Below, piece after piece: positions 35,597-35,872 of a DNA stretch of 35,872 nt. The notes under the pieces are model-generated. The model did no database searches, was not told the DNA's origin, and saw only the letters and a program-made list of their open reading frames with translations. The stretch's first letter is position 1. Every line of letters starts with the position of its first letter. Source of the stretch: Deltaproteobacteria bacterium (GTDB lineage: Bacteria > Desulfobacterota > DSM-4660 > Desulfatiglandales > B25-G16); the NCBI GenBank assembly GCA_019308645.1, contig JAFDHR010000003.1, positions 1 through 35,872 of the forward strand. Direction: 5' to 3'. A program made the translations under genes and the position numbers.

Positions 35597-35872
35597 TTAA
35601 TGCAAGATCTGGCTGAGAAACAGTTTGGTCCGCTTGTTTTGCGGGTTTTCGAAAAATTCTTCCGGTGTGTTTCCCTCCACAATTTTACCAAAATCCATGA
35701 AAAGCACTTTGTGAGCAACGCTCTTGGCAAAACCCATTTCGTGGGAGATCACTATCATGGTCATGCCTTCTTGAGCAAGATCTATCATAGCATCAAGCAC
35801 TTCCTTGATCATTTCAGGGTCCAGGGCAGAGGTAGGCTCATCAAAGAGCATAATTTTAGGATTCATGCAGAG
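35597..35872 (-). CDS. Amino-acid ABC transporter ATP-binding protein, C-terminal part (cut by window edge)
   Basis: The 91 visible residues run from the [19 protein letters not shown]alker B block through the [17 protein letters not shown]-loop to the stop at 35597. They match GlnQ/HisP-type polar amino-acid ATPases. The start, Walker A and signature motif are outside the window. The frame continues open past 35872. It would power uptake of an amino acid together with membrane and binding proteins encoded further to the right. Confidence 0.92.
   Translation of the reverse strand, partial: LCMNPKIMLFDEPTSALDPEMIKEVLDAMIDLAQEGMTMIVISHEMGFAKSVAHKVLFMDFGKIVEGNTPEEFFENPQNKRTKLFLSQILH

Overview
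The window looks like a strictly anaerobic Desulfobacterota-type chromosome (former Deltaproteobacteria, sulfate-reducing or syntrophic) with roughly 40% GC. The case rests on three things: a class II (tungsten, ATP-independent) benzoyl-CoA reductase operon, two in-frame UGA codons that read as selenocysteine with selA nearby, and a CoA-mutase/beta-oxidation operon. The organism itself is inferred, since no rRNA or taxonomic marker was tested.

Layout. 1-226 is the tail of a PilZ-like protein. 421-2013 (+) is a thiolase paired with a DUF35 zinc-ribbon/OB protein. 2021-5932 (-) carries an aminotransferase, a secreted Memo-family protein and an acyl-CoA dehydrogenase. 6288-13996 (-) is an acyl-CoA catabolic operon, read from 13996 leftward: thiolase, enoyl-CoA hydratase, acyl-CoA dehydrogenase, B12-mutase large subunit, B12-binding small subunit, MeaB-type GTPase, a two-helix membrane protein and an XRE-cupin regulator. 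The mutase large subunit has Phe89 and Gln207 where methylmalonyl-CoA mutase has Tyr89 and Arg207. That is the isobutyryl-CoA mutase signature, so the operon probably feeds isobutyrate (via butyryl-CoA) into beta-oxidation rather than handling methylmalonyl-CoA.

14287-23121 (+) starts with a small DUF2080-like protein and a GNAT acetyltransferase, followed by bamB-bamC-bamD-bamE-bamF. BamE (HdrA-like) has Sec at residue 77 and BamF (MvhD-like plus ferredoxin) has Sec at residue 19. Each is followed by a SECIS-like hairpin, and each replaces a cysteine expected in the family. The NuoEFG-like bamGHI genes are absent. Just after bamF a broken remnant of a NuoG-like [2Fe-2S] domain remains, so the complex may be completed from elsewhere or use another electron partner. 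Together BamB-F would reduce benzoyl-CoA, with the Hdr/Mvh-like subunits probably coupling electron transfer by bifurcation.

23552-35872 is mostly housekeeping: an M50 peptidase, tRNA-His, selA, an HU-family protein, gmhA, a deoxyhypusine synthase-like protein, ispF, cysS-uvrB (overlapping), a small conserved protein, an M23 peptidase, a LOG-like protein and the end of an amino-acid ABC ATPase.

Most intergenic gaps, including ones inside operons (bamC/bamD and the two mutase subunits), hold imperfect fold-back repeats built from a few recurring word families. A 24-nt inverted-repeat sequence occurs identically twice. No CRISPR array, intact insertion sequence, prophage or integrase was seen.
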